Source of the DNA: JBDKVA01 sp039679375
GTDB taxonomy: Bacteria > Bacillota > Clostridia > Acetivibrionales > DTU013
Direction of reading: 5' to 3'
Assembly (NCBI GenBank): GCA_039679375.1
Contig: JBDKVA010000075.1
Coordinates: forward strand, 1-57,412
DNA length: 57,412 nucleotides
The position numbers and the translations under genes are program-made. This document shows, in pieces, positions 33,601-42,900 of the stretch; the stretch's first letter is position 1, and every line of letters begins with the position of its first letter. The notes under the pieces are model-generated. The model worked only from the letters and a program-made list of their open reading frames with translations. It was not told where the DNA came from and did no database searches.

Positions 33601-35382
33601 ATGCCGATAGCCAATATTCAAAATGTAACGTGGAAATATGGTACCGAAGAACCATCGGTGCTTAAAAATATATCTATGGAAATCGAGCCAAAGGACTTTA
33701 TAGGAATTATGGGTCCGACCGGAGCCGGAAAAAGTTCTCTGGCGTTTGTATTTAGAGGTTTGATCCCTGATTTCTTCGAAGAAGGTGAATTCGAGGGAAA
33801 AGTAACTATTTCAGGCATTCAGGTTTCCAAAAGCTCGCCTCAGCTGTTCGCAGATGTCGTCGGCAGCGTGTTTCAGGATGCATCAAGCCAGATCCTGGGA
33901 ACAACTGTATTTGATGATATAGCTTTTGGCCCTTGTAATCTCGGCCTTCCAAAAGATGAAGTTATAGAGCGGGTCAATACCTATTTAAAAAAGCTGAAGC
34001 TTACAGAAAAATCAAAGCGCAAGCCAGACTCCCTTTCAGGCGGAGAAATGCAGCGGCTGGTTTCTGCAGGCGCATTATGCATGGAACCAAAGGTCCTTGT
34101 TATGGACGAACCGGCAGCAGAACTTGACCCGAAAGGCCGCAAGGATCTATGCGAAATTCTTGATAGTCTGCGTCAGGGGAAAGATATAACTGTTGTACTC
34201 ATTGAACAGGACCCTGAACTGATTGTCCAATATTCGTCAAAAATTGCCTTAATGAGTAAAGGCGAAATTGTAGCATGGGGTACGCCGCACGAAGTTTTCA
34301 GAGATGTGGAATTGTGCGGGAAAATCGGCATTGCTCCTCCTGAAATGGTGAAGCTTGCATATATTTTGAAAAAACAGTGGAATATCGAACTTCCTGATTT
34401 TCCTCTTACCACCAATGAAATGTTTGAGAGCCTGCTTTCCGTACTCAAGGCTCCGGCGGCCAATTCTACGCGGATATTGGATATTCCTAAGGCATATAAC
34501 TATCAAACATTTGAGAAAGACGATGAAGAAGCCTTACTTGAGTTTTCCAATATCACACATACTTATCAAACACCGGAAGGTCCGTTTAATGCATTGGATG
34601 ATATCAGCCTGAATATCTATAGAGGAGATTATATTACACTTATAGGGACAAACGGCGCAGGCAAAACAACACTTACAAAGCACATAAACAATATTCTTAC
34701 TCCTGACAAAGGCACTGTAAAGCTTAAAGGAAAAGATATCCGCAATCGCGAAACAGCAGACTTCCTTACTGAAATAGGCTACTGCTTCCAGAACCCCGAT
34801 CATCAGATTTTTTCCAAAACAGTAGAGGAGGAAGTGGCATACGGCCTTATAAATCTGGGTTTGCCCCAGGAGGAAATCGATAAAAAAGTAGATGATATAT
34901 TAAACCTGATGGACCTTCAAGAAGTAAAGGATGATAACCCGTTTATTTTAGGAAAGGGTGAACGTCAGAAAATAGCCATAGCATCCATTGTCGTACTTGA
35001 ACCGGAATTTCTGGTAATTGATGAACCAACAACCGGATTGGACTGGGTTGAAAGTCAAAAAATCCTGGAATTTATAGAAGCGCTGCATAAACGCGGAATG
35101 ACCATACTTGCAGTCACACACGACATGCGCATAGTAAGGGAATACTCTTCACGTGTTGTAGCTATGAATAAAGGAAAAATAGTATACGATGGAGATGCAG
35201 CCGGCCTTTTGGATTATCAGGAGGTGTTTGAAACTGCAAACATCAGCCTTCCTCCTGTCCTGGAGCTTTACCATATGTTGAAATCCCGCTTTTCGGAAAT
35301 CGGCGGCCAAAATGTAAAGACCATTGAAGATATGGCAGAGCTTATTTATAAATTATATGTAAACCATAGCATGGAGGTTTAG
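33601..35382 (+). CDS. ecfA: ECF transporter ATPase, fused EcfA-EcfA'
   Basis: 593 residues with two ABC ATPase domains in one chain. Domain 1: Walker A GPTGAGKSS, Q-loop FQDASSQ, signature LSGGEMQR, Walker B VLVMDEP. Domain 2 (from about residue 310): Walker A GTNGAGKTT, Q-loop FQNPDHQ, signature LGKGERQK (a variant), Walker B FLVIDEP. It energises uptake through EcfT and the S component. The frame is open from GTG 33589, but GGAGG five bases ahead of ATG 33601 sets the start. One base separates its stop from the kinase gene. Confidence 0.93.
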   Translation: MPIANIQNVTWKYGTEEPSVLKNISMEIEPKDFIGIMGPTGAGKSSLAFVFRGLIPDFFEEGEFEGKVTISGIQVSKSSPQLFADVVGSVFQDASSQILGTTVFDDIAFGPCNLGLPKDEVIERVNTYLKKLKLTEKSKRKPDSLSGGEMQRLVSAGALCMEPKVLVMDEPAAELDPKGRKDLCEILDSLRQGKDITVVLIEQDPELIVQYSSKIALMSKGEIVAWGTPHEVFRDVELCGKIGIAPPEMVKLAYILKKQWNIELPDFPLTTNEMFESLLSVLKAPAANSTRILDIPKAYNYQTFEKDDEEALLEFSNITHTYQTPEGPFNALDDISLNIYRGDYITLIGTNGAGKTTLTKHINNILTPDKGTVKLKGKDIRNRETADFLTEIGYCFQNPDHQIFSKTVEEEVAYGLINLGLPQEEIDKKVDDILNLMDLQEVKDDNPFILGKGERQKIAIASIVVLEPEFLVIDEPTTGLDWVESQKILEFIEALHKRGMTILAVTHDMRIVREYSSRVVAMNKGKIVYDGDAAGLLDYQEVFETANISLPPVLELYHMLKSRFSEIGGQNVKTIEDMAELIYKLYVNHSMEV

Positions 35383-35383
35383 C

Positions 35384-36313
35384 ATGAATAAAAAATCACA
35401 GGTTGTTGTCGTCGGTGATGTATTTGCCGATATGGTCACTCATATCATCAGCTATCCGGCAAATGGCGAAGGGACTTATGGTACTCCCTTAGAAAGATTT
35501 GGGGGCGGAACCGGCGGAAACGTAGCAGCCGGTCTTGGCCGGCTTGAAGTTCCGACTACCATGGTCTGCAGGCTTGGAGACGATGAAACGGGAAGGTTCC
35601 TGAAATCGGACATGGCTGCTTACGGAGTAGATACCAGCGGTATGTATCTTGACCCTGTAACGCCTACAGGCGCTGTAGTAATTACGGTAGATCCCGAAGG
35701 AGAACGTACTATATTTGTTTTTGCAATGAATGCAGCCTATGGCAAGCTTGATGCTCAGAATATAAAGCTCATAGAAGAAATACAACCCAAAGCCATTTTT
35801 TTGACGGGAGTTTTACTGGGTCTAAAGCCTGCAGAAGAGACTATATTTGCAGTAGCCGAAAAATGGAAGGGCAAGTCCCGTCTTTATTTTGATCCCAATT
35901 TACGCTATCCGACCGACGCGGTTCCTCCGGAAATACGCAGTGCAATGCAGAAATTATCCGGGATATGCGATGTAGTGCTTACCGGTGAATCAGAAATGAA
36001 TGCACTGGGCTTATATCCGCAAAAAAATCAAATCTTCATCGTCAAGTGCGGAAAAGCAGGTTCAAAATTTATAAATGAAAATAATGAAACAGTTTTCACT
36101 ATACCATCCACCCCTCACATTGCCGTTGATGCTACCGGAGCAGGTGATACCTTCGCAGCCGCTTACATTGCAGCTGAACTTGGCGGTTCTCCCATAAGGG
36201 AAGCCATGCAGTTCGCAACATCCGCAGCAGGAATTTCCGTAACAAGAAAAGGGGCCAGGAGTATGCCTGCAAGAGAAGAAGTATTTGAATATTTTCAAAG
36301 CATAAAGGAGTAG
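35384..36313 (+). CDS. PfkB/ribokinase-family carbohydrate kinase
   Basis: 309 residues. The N-terminal glycine motif (FGGGTGGNVAAGLGRL) and the C-terminal anion-hole/catalytic motif DATGAGDTFAAAYIA are intact, so it should be an active ATP-dependent sugar or nucleoside kinase. Its substrate cannot be read; ribose, fructose, tagatose-phosphate or a nucleoside are all possible in the family. It begins one base after ecfA, so it is very probably co-translated and acts on the imported compound. GGAGG lies before ATG 35384. Confidence 0.9.
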   Translation: MNKKSQVVVVGDVFADMVTHIISYPANGEGTYGTPLERFGGGTGGNVAAGLGRLEVPTTMVCRLGDDETGRFLKSDMAAYGVDTSGMYLDPVTPTGAVVITVDPEGERTIFVFAMNAAYGKLDAQNIKLIEEIQPKAIFLTGVLLGLKPAEETIFAVAEKWKGKSRLYFDPNLRYPTDAVPPEIRSAMQKLSGICDVVLTGESEMNALGLYPQKNQIFIVKCGKAGSKFINENNETVFTIPSTPHIAVDATGAGDTFAAAYIAAELGGSPIREAMQFATSAAGISVTRKGARSMPAREEVFEYFQSIKE

Positions 36314-36320
36314 ACTCAAT

Positions 36321-37439
36321 ATGAATAATTGGAATGACAAATATTATTACCCAAAAGAAATATTTGAACAAGCTGATGCGATAAGCAATTGTTTGACTGC
36401 AATATCGGGCGATATAGAGAAAATCTGTACCTCTCACAAGGAAATTGGCGAGATCCATATTGTAGGGTCGGGAGATTGCTATTTCATAAGTATCGCTGCA
36501 GCGGAAGCATTTAAGAAAATTACAGGTTTGCATGCATATGGATATGAAGCCTATGATTACTTTTTAAACAAACCTGCAATTACTGCAAAAACAATGGTCA
36601 TTCTTTTCAGCTCGTCAGGGAAATCCCTGTATGTGCTCAAATCTGCAGAATATGCAATTGAAGCGGGAGCAGTTACCATTGGAGTTACCAATCATGCAGA
36701 TAGTCCCCTCGGAACAATGTGCACCTATCCGCTTGTAACCGTTGGCACAGGAACATCCAGATCATTCCCGACGAAAACAACGACAAGCGCGCTTGCCCTG
36801 CTCTATCAGATGGCATATGAAATAGGAAAGCTCAACGGGATGCTTTCCGGTAAAGAATGCAGAGAATTGGAAGAAGAATTGTCGGAAAAGATTCCTGATA
36901 TGATCCGGAAGATATACGAGACCGAACATGAGAAACTGGCTAATGCTTCACAGATGTTTCTCGGCGCCCGCTGCTATACTTTTGTGGGAAGCGGGCCGTC
37001 ACGGACCACAGCGATTACCGGCGCTGCCAAGCTGGTTGAAACATCACGCCTGCATGTTACTTTCTGTAATGCTGAAGAGTACCTGCATCTGCATGGTTTT
37101 TCAGTAAAGAGCTCCGATGTAGTAGTGGTAATAGGTAATAACATTTCAAACCATCGTGAAGTTCAGGTAGTCGAATATGCAAAGAAACAATGTGCCAGAG
37201 TACTTGTGGTTGGCGATGTTCCTGTTGAGAATCACGGTGAAAATATCCTGCAGGTTGCGGATTTTATAAAAGGCCTTTCTTCCTGGGGTGTGACCCTGGC
37301 ATCGCTGGTAGTTATTCATCTATTTGCCTGTGAGCTTTCAAAAAAAGCAGGCATTGACCCTGACATACCCCACGAAGTTGATCTGAAGAGTGTTATTGAA
37401 ATGCTTTATACCGGTCCTGTAGCAGGCTGGCAAGTGTAA
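36321..37439 (+). CDS. Double SIS-domain sugar-phosphate isomerase/deaminase-like protein
   Basis: 372 residues with two SIS domains. SIS 1 has VGSGDCYFISIAAAEAF and ILFSSSGKSLYVLK; SIS 2 has FVGSGPSRTTAITGAAKL and CNAEEYLHLHGFSV. The pattern is that of the GlmS/AgaS/FrlB group without a glutaminase domain. It starts seven bases after the PfkB kinase, so it likely acts on the phosphorylated product as isomerase, aldolase-partner or deaminase. It is clearly different from the SIS protein at 21354. Confidence 0.82.
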   Translation: MNNWNDKYYYPKEIFEQADAISNCLTAISGDIEKICTSHKEIGEIHIVGSGDCYFISIAAAEAFKKITGLHAYGYEAYDYFLNKPAITAKTMVILFSSSGKSLYVLKSAEYAIEAGAVTIGVTNHADSPLGTMCTYPLVTVGTGTSRSFPTKTTTSALALLYQMAYEIGKLNGMLSGKECRELEEELSEKIPDMIRKIYETEHEKLANASQMFLGARCYTFVGSGPSRTTAITGAAKLVETSRLHVTFCNAEEYLHLHGFSVKSSDVVVVIGNNISNHREVQVVEYAKKQCARVLVVGDVPVENHGENILQVADFIKGLSSWGVTLASLVVIHLFACELSKKAGIDPDIPHEVDLKSVIEMLYTGPVAGWQV

Positions 37440-37509
37440 ATGGAGCAAGAAGCACCTATATTTATCTGAACAGGATATTTTACAAATACTATTATATGAG
37501 AGGTCCGCC

Positions 37510-37914
37510 ATGATAACGAAATACAAATTACAGACCGACGTACATGGTGTACATGATATTACCGAGGAAGTAAAGAAGGCGGTAGCGAAAACCCATGTTG
37601 TTTCCGGGCTGTGCTGTGTGTACATCCCTCATACAACAGCAGCAGTAACAGTCTTTTCAGGTGACGATCCTCTTGGATTTCAGGACATCAATGACGAAAT
37701 CAAAAAGCTGGTTCCTGTCAGGACAGACTTTCATCACCAGTGCGATGGCATGACGGATGCTGCAGGTCATATAAAATCCTCGCTCCTGGGAGTTTCCATG
37801 ACATTTATCATAGACAACGGACAGTTGGTTCTCGGAAGAGCGCAGCGCATCTATTTTTTTGAATTCGATGGTCCGCGGGACCGTGAGTTTATTGTAAAAG
37901 TAATTGAAGGCTAA
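37510..37914 (+). CDS. yjbQ: YjbQ/UPF0047 family protein
   Basis: 134 residues, the full family length. Motifs: YIPHTTAAVTVF, GHIKSSLLG, and LGRAQRIYFFEFDGPRDRE. Family members form trimers with a metal site, and E. coli YjbQ has weak thiamine-phosphate-synthase activity; the true role is unresolved. Being the last gene of an ECF/PfkB/SIS operon is informative context. ATG 37510 has GAGAGGTCC ahead. A terminator follows at 37939. Confidence 0.88.
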   Translation: MITKYKLQTDVHGVHDITEEVKKAVAKTHVVSGLCCVYIPHTTAAVTVFSGDDPLGFQDINDEIKKLVPVRTDFHHQCDGMTDAAGHIKSSLLGVSMTFIIDNGQLVLGRAQRIYFFEFDGPRDREFIVKVIEG

Positions 37915-37938
37915 ATTAACTCATTATTTATAATGGAA

Positions 37939-37976
37939 AAAGCCATATGTCTCAAATATTTGAAACATACGGCTTT
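37939..37976. terminator. Terminator between convergent yjbQ and tctA
   Basis: AAAGCCATATGT pairs with ACATACGGCTTT (one mismatch) and the loop contains a further self-complementary CAAATATTTG. It lies 24 bases after yjbQ and 28 bases before the tctA stop, so it can serve both operons. Confidence 0.75.
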
Positions 37977-38004
37977 ACGAAAATCGATTATTTGTTAAAA
38001 TCTT

Positions 38005-39510
38005 TTATACACTGGCTGCTGCTTTATTACCTTTATTAGCTTTCCGTTTTTTGATAAAAGGCATAGCCAGGTTCAAAAGAGTAACTATTACTAAAATCAA
38101 ACTAACCGGTCTTGTTACAAATACAGATAATGAACCGTTTGCATAGGTCATGCTCTGTATCCAATTGCTTTCCATCATCGACCCAAGAACAGTCGAAAGT
38201 ATAAGAGGCGAGGTAGGTATATGGAATTTTTTAAATAGATATCCAACCATTCCGAAGACTATGATCAGAACGATATTAAATGAATTGTTACCTACTGCAA
38301 AAGCACCTGTTACACAAAACACCAGTACTATGGCACTTAATATTTCTTTTTTGAGTTTTAATACCGGAGTAGCTAGCATATTACAAAACGCAAAGCTCAA
38401 CGGTATCATTATTAAGTTTCCAAGTAAGAATCCAAGTACTAATAAATAAGCGATATCCGGTGATTCTCTGAACAAGCTGGGGCCCGGACGTAACCCATGA
38501 ATTGCTAATGCGCCCAGAAATAAAGCTGATGTGGAATTGCCGGGTACGCCAAGGGTGATGAGGGGAACCATCGAACTTGCAACGACTGCGTTATCAGCCG
38601 ACTCAGGCGCCGCTATACCCTCGGGAACCCCTGTTCCAAACTCCAAATGCGGATTAGCCTGCACTGCTCTTTCATACGCCATGTATATTGCCATTGTCAT
38701 ACCTGCTCCAGGTATGACGCCTAAAATATTTCCAATCATACTCGACTTAATCCAGGTTGGGTACAATCTCTTCCTTAATTCCCTATTGGGAAATTCTGCT
38801 TTAATTCTCTTAAACTCTTTTACAAATGATGATTTTTCAAAAGTTTCTACCAATTCCAGCGTTGATGTGATTCCATAAAGTCCTATTATCATTGACACAA
38901 TAGACAGGCCATCCAATAAATTTGGAATACCGAACGTAAATCTTGCATATCCTGCCTGAGGGCTCATACCCACTGTAGATAATAAAAGACCGAAAGCCAT
39001 CGACAGTAAATTCTTGCTTATATTCTTCCCAGCCATGCCTACTACAGTACTTAATCCAAGTATTGCCAGCATGAAATATTCCGGCGGTCCGAATCTCAAT
39101 GCCTGTTTCGCCAGAAATGGTGCAAACAATAATAAGCACAATGAACTTGCAAGCCCTCCGAAAATTGAGCTGGTGATAGTCAACCCCAGGGCTTTTCCGG
39201 TCTCACCATTTCTAGACATTGAATAACCATCCAATGATGTTAAAGCAGCTGATGCCGTCCCAGGTATGTTAATAAGTATTGCCGGAATTCCGCCGCCACA
39301 CGAAGATGCACAATATACGCCGATTAATATGGCAAGTGCAACATAGGGATTCATTCCAAAAGTAAGCGGGATTAATATAGCTATGGTTATTGTATCATTT
39401 AAGCCTGGTATTGCCCCAACCGTTAAACCTAAGAATACCCCTCCTGCCAATGCTATTAACACAGCTGGCTGAAATAAGGCTTCAACCCCGAACCATATAC
39501 CGTCAAACAC
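38005..39510 (-). CDS. tctA: Tripartite tricarboxylate transporter large membrane subunit TctA
   Basis: 501 residues, about a dozen membrane helices. Conserved family sequence GLTVGAIPGLNDTITIAIL and VYCASSCGGGIPAILINIPG near the N-terminus, and a repeated version in the second half (IPGAGMTMAIYMAYERAV). It takes a carboxylate handed over by TctC across the membrane, driven by an ion gradient, together with TctB. It is the last gene of the Tct/PrpD/LeuCD operon. A decayed copy of this gene lies at 30953-31032. Confidence 0.95.
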   Translation of the reverse strand: MFDGIWFGVEALFQPAVLIALAGGVFLGLTVGAIPGLNDTITIAILIPLTFGMNPYVALAILIGVYCASSCGGGIPAILINIPGTASAALTSLDGYSMSRNGETGKALGLTITSSIFGGLASSLCLLLFAPFLAKQALRFGPPEYFMLAILGLSTVVGMAGKNISKNLLSMAFGLLLSTVGMSPQAGYARFTFGIPNLLDGLSIVSMIIGLYGITSTLELVETFEKSSFVKEFKRIKAEFPNRELRKRLYPTWIKSSMIGNILGVIPGAGMTMAIYMAYERAVQANPHLEFGTGVPEGIAAPESADNAVVASSMVPLITLGVPGNSTSALFLGALAIHGLRPGPSLFRESPDIAYLLVLGFLLGNLIMIPLSFAFCNMLATPVLKLKKEILSAIVLVFCVTGAFAVGNNSFNIVLIIVFGMVGYLFKKFHIPTSPLILSTVLGSMMESNWIQSMTYANGSLSVFVTRPVSLILVIVTLLNLAMPFIKKRKANKGNKAAASV

Positions 39511-39522
39511 AAAATCACCTTC

Positions 39523-39960
39523 CTAAAAATCCAGTATGAGCAGTGGTAATGAAACTTTAAAAAATACTTTAAATAGTACAAATATCGCTACTGAAGATAT
39601 CAATGAATATAGGACAGCTCTCTTGTAATCTCTATATTCAAGGGAAATCATAGTAAATAAACTCAGGATAACTGAAGAAACCACAAATCCAAGATAGGGT
39701 AAAATAACTGTATAGATTGCCAACGATAAAAGCGTTTTGAGTACTCTTCCCAATCTAAGGCCTTCAAATGGGTTTTTACATGTTTTGCTTTTCAATGTGC
39801 TGACAAAAATGAAAGCCGATACAATGGTCATAAAGATCCCTACCATTCTGGGAAATATGTCCTCATCCCCTGGCAGTGAAAGACTTCCGATTATAGTTGC
39901 AACTCCTAGTAGAATAAAGAAAATCGGCATTAATAATTCAATTTTTTTTGCCTTATTCAT
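39523..39960 (-). CDS. tctB: Tripartite tricarboxylate transporter small membrane subunit TctB
   Basis: 145 residues with four membrane helices, the usual TctB design: helix 1 (IELLMPIFFILLGVATIIGS), helix 2, and a C-terminal pair ending near FVLFKVFFKVSLPL. Sequence in this family is poorly conserved; the position between tctC and tctA and the helix pattern are the main evidence. The gap to tctA is 12 bases. Confidence 0.9.
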   Translation of the reverse strand: MNKAKKIELLMPIFFILLGVATIIGSLSLPGDEDIFPRMVGIFMTIVSAFIFVSTLKSKTCKNPFEGLRLGRVLKTLLSLAIYTVILPYLGFVVSSVILSLFTMISLEYRDYKRAVLYSLISSVAIFVLFKVFFKVSLPLLILDF

Positions 39961-39991
39961 GGTAACTACCCCTTTGCTAGATTTCTACGAG

Positions 39992-41023
39992 TTATTTTTG
40001 TAATAAAATCGGTTTAAGCTTCGTAATGCCCTCAGCTGTAAAATCAATATATGCTTGCTGTTCTTCGGGAGTAGAGTACCCGGGAGTCAGATTAACCTTC
40101 TTCATTCCTTCAATAAATTTTTCGGATTCAGCTACTTCTTTAAATTTCCCGATCAGGTAATTATACACGTCATCAGGTACGTCCTTGGAGCAGGCAAAAC
40201 CTCTGAAAGCACCGTCTATCCAGCCTTCATAACCTTCTTCAGCAAATGTCGGTATTTGATCCAATCCTTTTACTCTTTCTTTATCCATGACCGCAATACC
40301 TTTTATTGTACCGTCCTTTATTGCACCCGAAGCCTCGCCAACCGTCATAAAAGCTACCTCTGTATGTCCGCCCATCAGTTGCTGCAGCTGAATGGCTGCA
40401 CTGTCGTTATGCAAATATTTGAACTTCAAACCTTGTTTATCTGCGAAGTTCATAGCTCTGATATGATGTCCGGAAGAGTGACCAGGTGTGCTGACCATTA
40501 CTTCCCTGGTCTTTGCTGCTTTAACTATGTCGTCTATTGTATTAAAAGGCGAATCTTTCGGAACGGTTACTATTTCCTGATCCGGATTAACAATACATAG
40601 CGGCTTGAAATCTTTATATGAAAATGTCACTTCTTTTAATATTGTATTGTTGATTACAGAGGATGTAAATAGCATTACAGTATAACCGTCAGGCTCAGCG
40701 GATTTCGCTACATATGTTTGTCCGATAACTCCGCCGCCGCCGCCCATGTTCTCAACTACTAAAGAATAGCCGTCAAAATATTCCTTTCCGGCTGCTTCTG
40801 CAAACACACGTGCAAGGATATCGGTTCCTCCGCCTGGATCAAAGGGTACAATAATTTTAATGTTCTTTGTAGGAAAATTGAGTTTAGCCTCTTTCGTTGT
40901 GACCGCTTCCGTTGCTTTGGGTTCTGCAGTTTGTTTTGCATCAGTGTTTGCCGTTTGGCCCGCACATCCTGCAAAACTAACAATTAGTAGTAACAAACTC
41001 ACTAATAATGCTGCCCTTTTCAT
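39992..41023 (-). CDS. tctC: Tripartite tricarboxylate transporter substrate-binding lipoprotein TctC (Bug family)
   Basis: 343 residues. Lipoprotein signal with Cys20 (VSFAGCAGQ), then the Bug-family start IKIIVPFDPGGGTDILARVF, followed by VENMGGGGGVIG and HNDSAAIQLQQLMGGHTEVA. It binds a carboxylate outside the membrane and gives it to TctAB. Ligands in the family include citrate, tartrate, aspartate and other acids; the specific one is not readable. GGAGGAG lies before ATG 41023. Confidence 0.94.
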   Translation of the reverse strand: MKRAALLVSLLLLIVSFAGCAGQTANTDAKQTAEPKATEAVTTKEAKLNFPTKNIKIIVPFDPGGGTDILARVFAEAAGKEYFDGYSLVVENMGGGGGVIGQTYVAKSAEPDGYTVMLFTSSVINNTILKEVTFSYKDFKPLCIVNPDQEIVTVPKDSPFNTIDDIVKAAKTREVMVSTPGHSSGHHIRAMNFADKQGLKFKYLHNDSAAIQLQQLMGGHTEVAFMTVGEASGAIKDGTIKGIAVMDKERVKGLDQIPTFAEEGYEGWIDGAFRGFACSKDVPDDVYNYLIGKFKEVAESEKFIEGMKKVNLTPGYSTPEEQQAYIDFTAEGITKLKPILLQK

Positions 41024-41094
41024 AAATTCTCCTCCTTATTTTTTATTATTAAAAGCTATTTGGCTTTAATAATTAATTAACATAAACATTACCC

Positions 41095-41601
41095 TCATAT
41101 GTCCAGTGATTTATACTTATCAATATAATTAAGTAATCCTCCCTCGTTAATTATTTTTAATTCCTTGTCTGATAGCCGGAATGATATCAAAAATGCGGGA
41201 TCATTATCTTTTGTTATGGAACCCTTATCAATGTTGATTGTTATGACATCTCCATCGGAGATCAAGTCCGTATCGCACTCAATAAGCAGCATTCCATTGT
41301 TAATGGAGTTCCTGTAAAAAATCCTGCCGAAGCTCTTTGCAATCACTGCCTTTACCCCTGAAAGTTTAATTATTATAGGCGCAATTTCCCGGCTTGAGCC
41401 ACAGCCAAAGTTTTTACCGGCTACAATAAAATCTCCCGGTTTTACACATTTCGCAAAATCCGGCCTTGCATCCTCCATTACATGCTTTGCATACTCCTGG
41501 GGATTTGAACGTAAAGAGATTAAATGTCCGGGAGCAATTGAATCAGTACTGACATTGCTGCCAAATTTCCATGCTTTCCCTTTATAAATATTCTGTATCA
41601 T
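41095..41601 (-). CDS. LeuD-like small subunit of an aconitase-superfamily hydro-lyase
   Basis: 168 residues, the swivel domain with the substrate-binding motif GKNFGCGSSREIAP. It pairs with the large subunit encoded just upstream, with an ATGA overlap at 41598-41601. Known enzymes of this short two-subunit type are isopropylmalate dehydratase, citramalate/homoaconitase enzymes and dimethylmaleate hydratase. No leuA or leuB is near, so a catabolic role on the carboxylate imported by TctABC is more likely than leucine synthesis. Confidence 0.88.
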   Translation of the reverse strand: MIQNIYKGKAWKFGSNVSTDSIAPGHLISLRSNPQEYAKHVMEDARPDFAKCVKPGDFIVAGKNFGCGSSREIAPIIIKLSGVKAVIAKSFGRIFYRNSINNGMLLIECDTDLISDGDVITINIDKGSITKDNDPAFLISFRLSDKELKIINEGGLLNYIDKYKSLDI

Positions 41602-42863
41602 ACTGACAGGACCTCCCTTGGATCTGTAATATATCCGGTAAGCGCAGTCGCTGCAGCTGTCGCAGGACTGGAAAGATAAATACTGGCAGTCTGATTTCCC
41701 ATTCTGCCCTTGAAATTACGGTTCTGAGTAGAAACGACTACTTCATTATCAGCCGGGATACCCTCATGGACTCCCATGCATGGCCCGCAATTAGGGGCCA
41801 GTATCATAGCGCCGGCTTCAGCTAAAATTAATAAAGTCCCGTCTTTCATTGCTTCATTGTAAACTTTAGATGAATTTGGAATTACCAGTAACCTTACATC
41901 GTCAGCTTTCTTTCTGCCTTTTAAGATACTGGCGGCTATATGCATATCCTCCAGCCGTCCATTGGTACAGCTGCCTATGTAAACCATATTCACTTTTTCA
42001 CCCTTGCAGTTCCTGACCAGATCCACATTTTCAACATAATGAGGTTTTGATACTACCGGCTCCAATTTCGTTGCATCAATATTTATGACCTTTTCATAGT
42101 CCGCGTCTTCATCACCTTTTATTTCTCTATAAGCGCTTTCCCTGCCCAAATCCGCAAGATATTTCCGGGTTGTTTCATCCGTCTCCATGATTGCAGTTTT
42201 CGCTCCTGCTTCTACTCCCATGCTGCAGATCGTTATTCTTGCATCCATGCTTAAGGAGCTTATCGTATCGCCTCTAAACTCAAGTGATTTATATATAGCA
42301 TCGTCTGATCCCAAAAGCCCGATCAGATGCAACATAACATCTTTGGAATAAACTCCTTTGGGCAGTTTACCGGTTACATTTATCCTATAAGTCCGCGGAA
42401 CTTTTATCCACGTCTTACCGACGCTTGCCACACAGGCCATATCGGTCGATCCCACGCCGGTGGCAAATGCTCCGAAAGCGCCATGGGTAGTTGTATGTGA
42501 ATCACCGATAATTATAATGGAACCACATTCCAAGTGGTCTTCTACCACATGCGTATGAACGCATCCGGTACCGCCTTCATGCCAGCAGCAACCATGCTCA
42601 TGAGCAAATGTACGGATAAGTTGATGTTCATTAGCCAATTCCTTTGTTGATACGGGTCCGAATTCTGTACAAAACATCAAATTTTCAGGAGAATGAAGCT
42701 TACTCCAGCCACGTTCCTTCATCAGTCTTACCATTAAAGGACCTGATCCGTCATGCAATGCGGCAAAATCCACATCAACCACAACAGTGTCCCCTGCTTT
42801 TACATCATATCCAAGTTTTTTGCTCAGAACCTTTTCTACTAATGTTTTCCCCACCGTCAACAC
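41598..42863 (-). CDS. LeuC-like large subunit of an aconitase-superfamily hydro-lyase
   Basis: 421 residues, the short prokaryotic type. The three iron-sulfur cysteines are in VYIGSCTNGR and NCGPCMGVH; HTTTHGAFGAFATGVGSTD is also typical. With the small subunit it should (de)hydrate or isomerise a 2- or 3-hydroxy di- or tricarboxylate via a 4Fe-4S cluster. The start is ATG 42863, with a GAGGTGT sequence ahead. Upstream lies the in-frame tail of the broken PrpD gene. Confidence 0.9.
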   Translation of the reverse strand: MLTVGKTLVEKVLSKKLGYDVKAGDTVVVDVDFAALHDGSGPLMVRLMKERGWSKLHSPENLMFCTEFGPVSTKELANEHQLIRTFAHEHGCCWHEGGTGCVHTHVVEDHLECGSIIIIGDSHTTTHGAFGAFATGVGSTDMACVASVGKTWIKVPRTYRINVTGKLPKGVYSKDVMLHLIGLLGSDDAIYKSLEFRGDTISSLSMDARITICSMGVEAGAKTAIMETDETTRKYLADLGRESAYREIKGDEDADYEKVINIDATKLEPVVSKPHYVENVDLVRNCKGEKVNMVYIGSCTNGRLEDMHIAASILKGRKKADDVRLLVIPNSSKVYNEAMKDGTLLILAEAGAMILAPNCGPCMGVHEGIPADNEVVVSTQNRNFKGRMGNQTASIYLSSPATAAATALTGYITDPREVLSV

Positions 42864-42900
42864 CTCTTAGTAATATTAATAAAGCATCTCTACTGCTAAA

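Noticed and set aside
34900..35000. Loss of the second ATPase signature (LGKGERQK) in EcfAA' as an inactivating change
   Set aside because: From memory, LxKGERQ-type signatures occur in related second domains; the Walker motifs are intact, so it is treated as a family variant.
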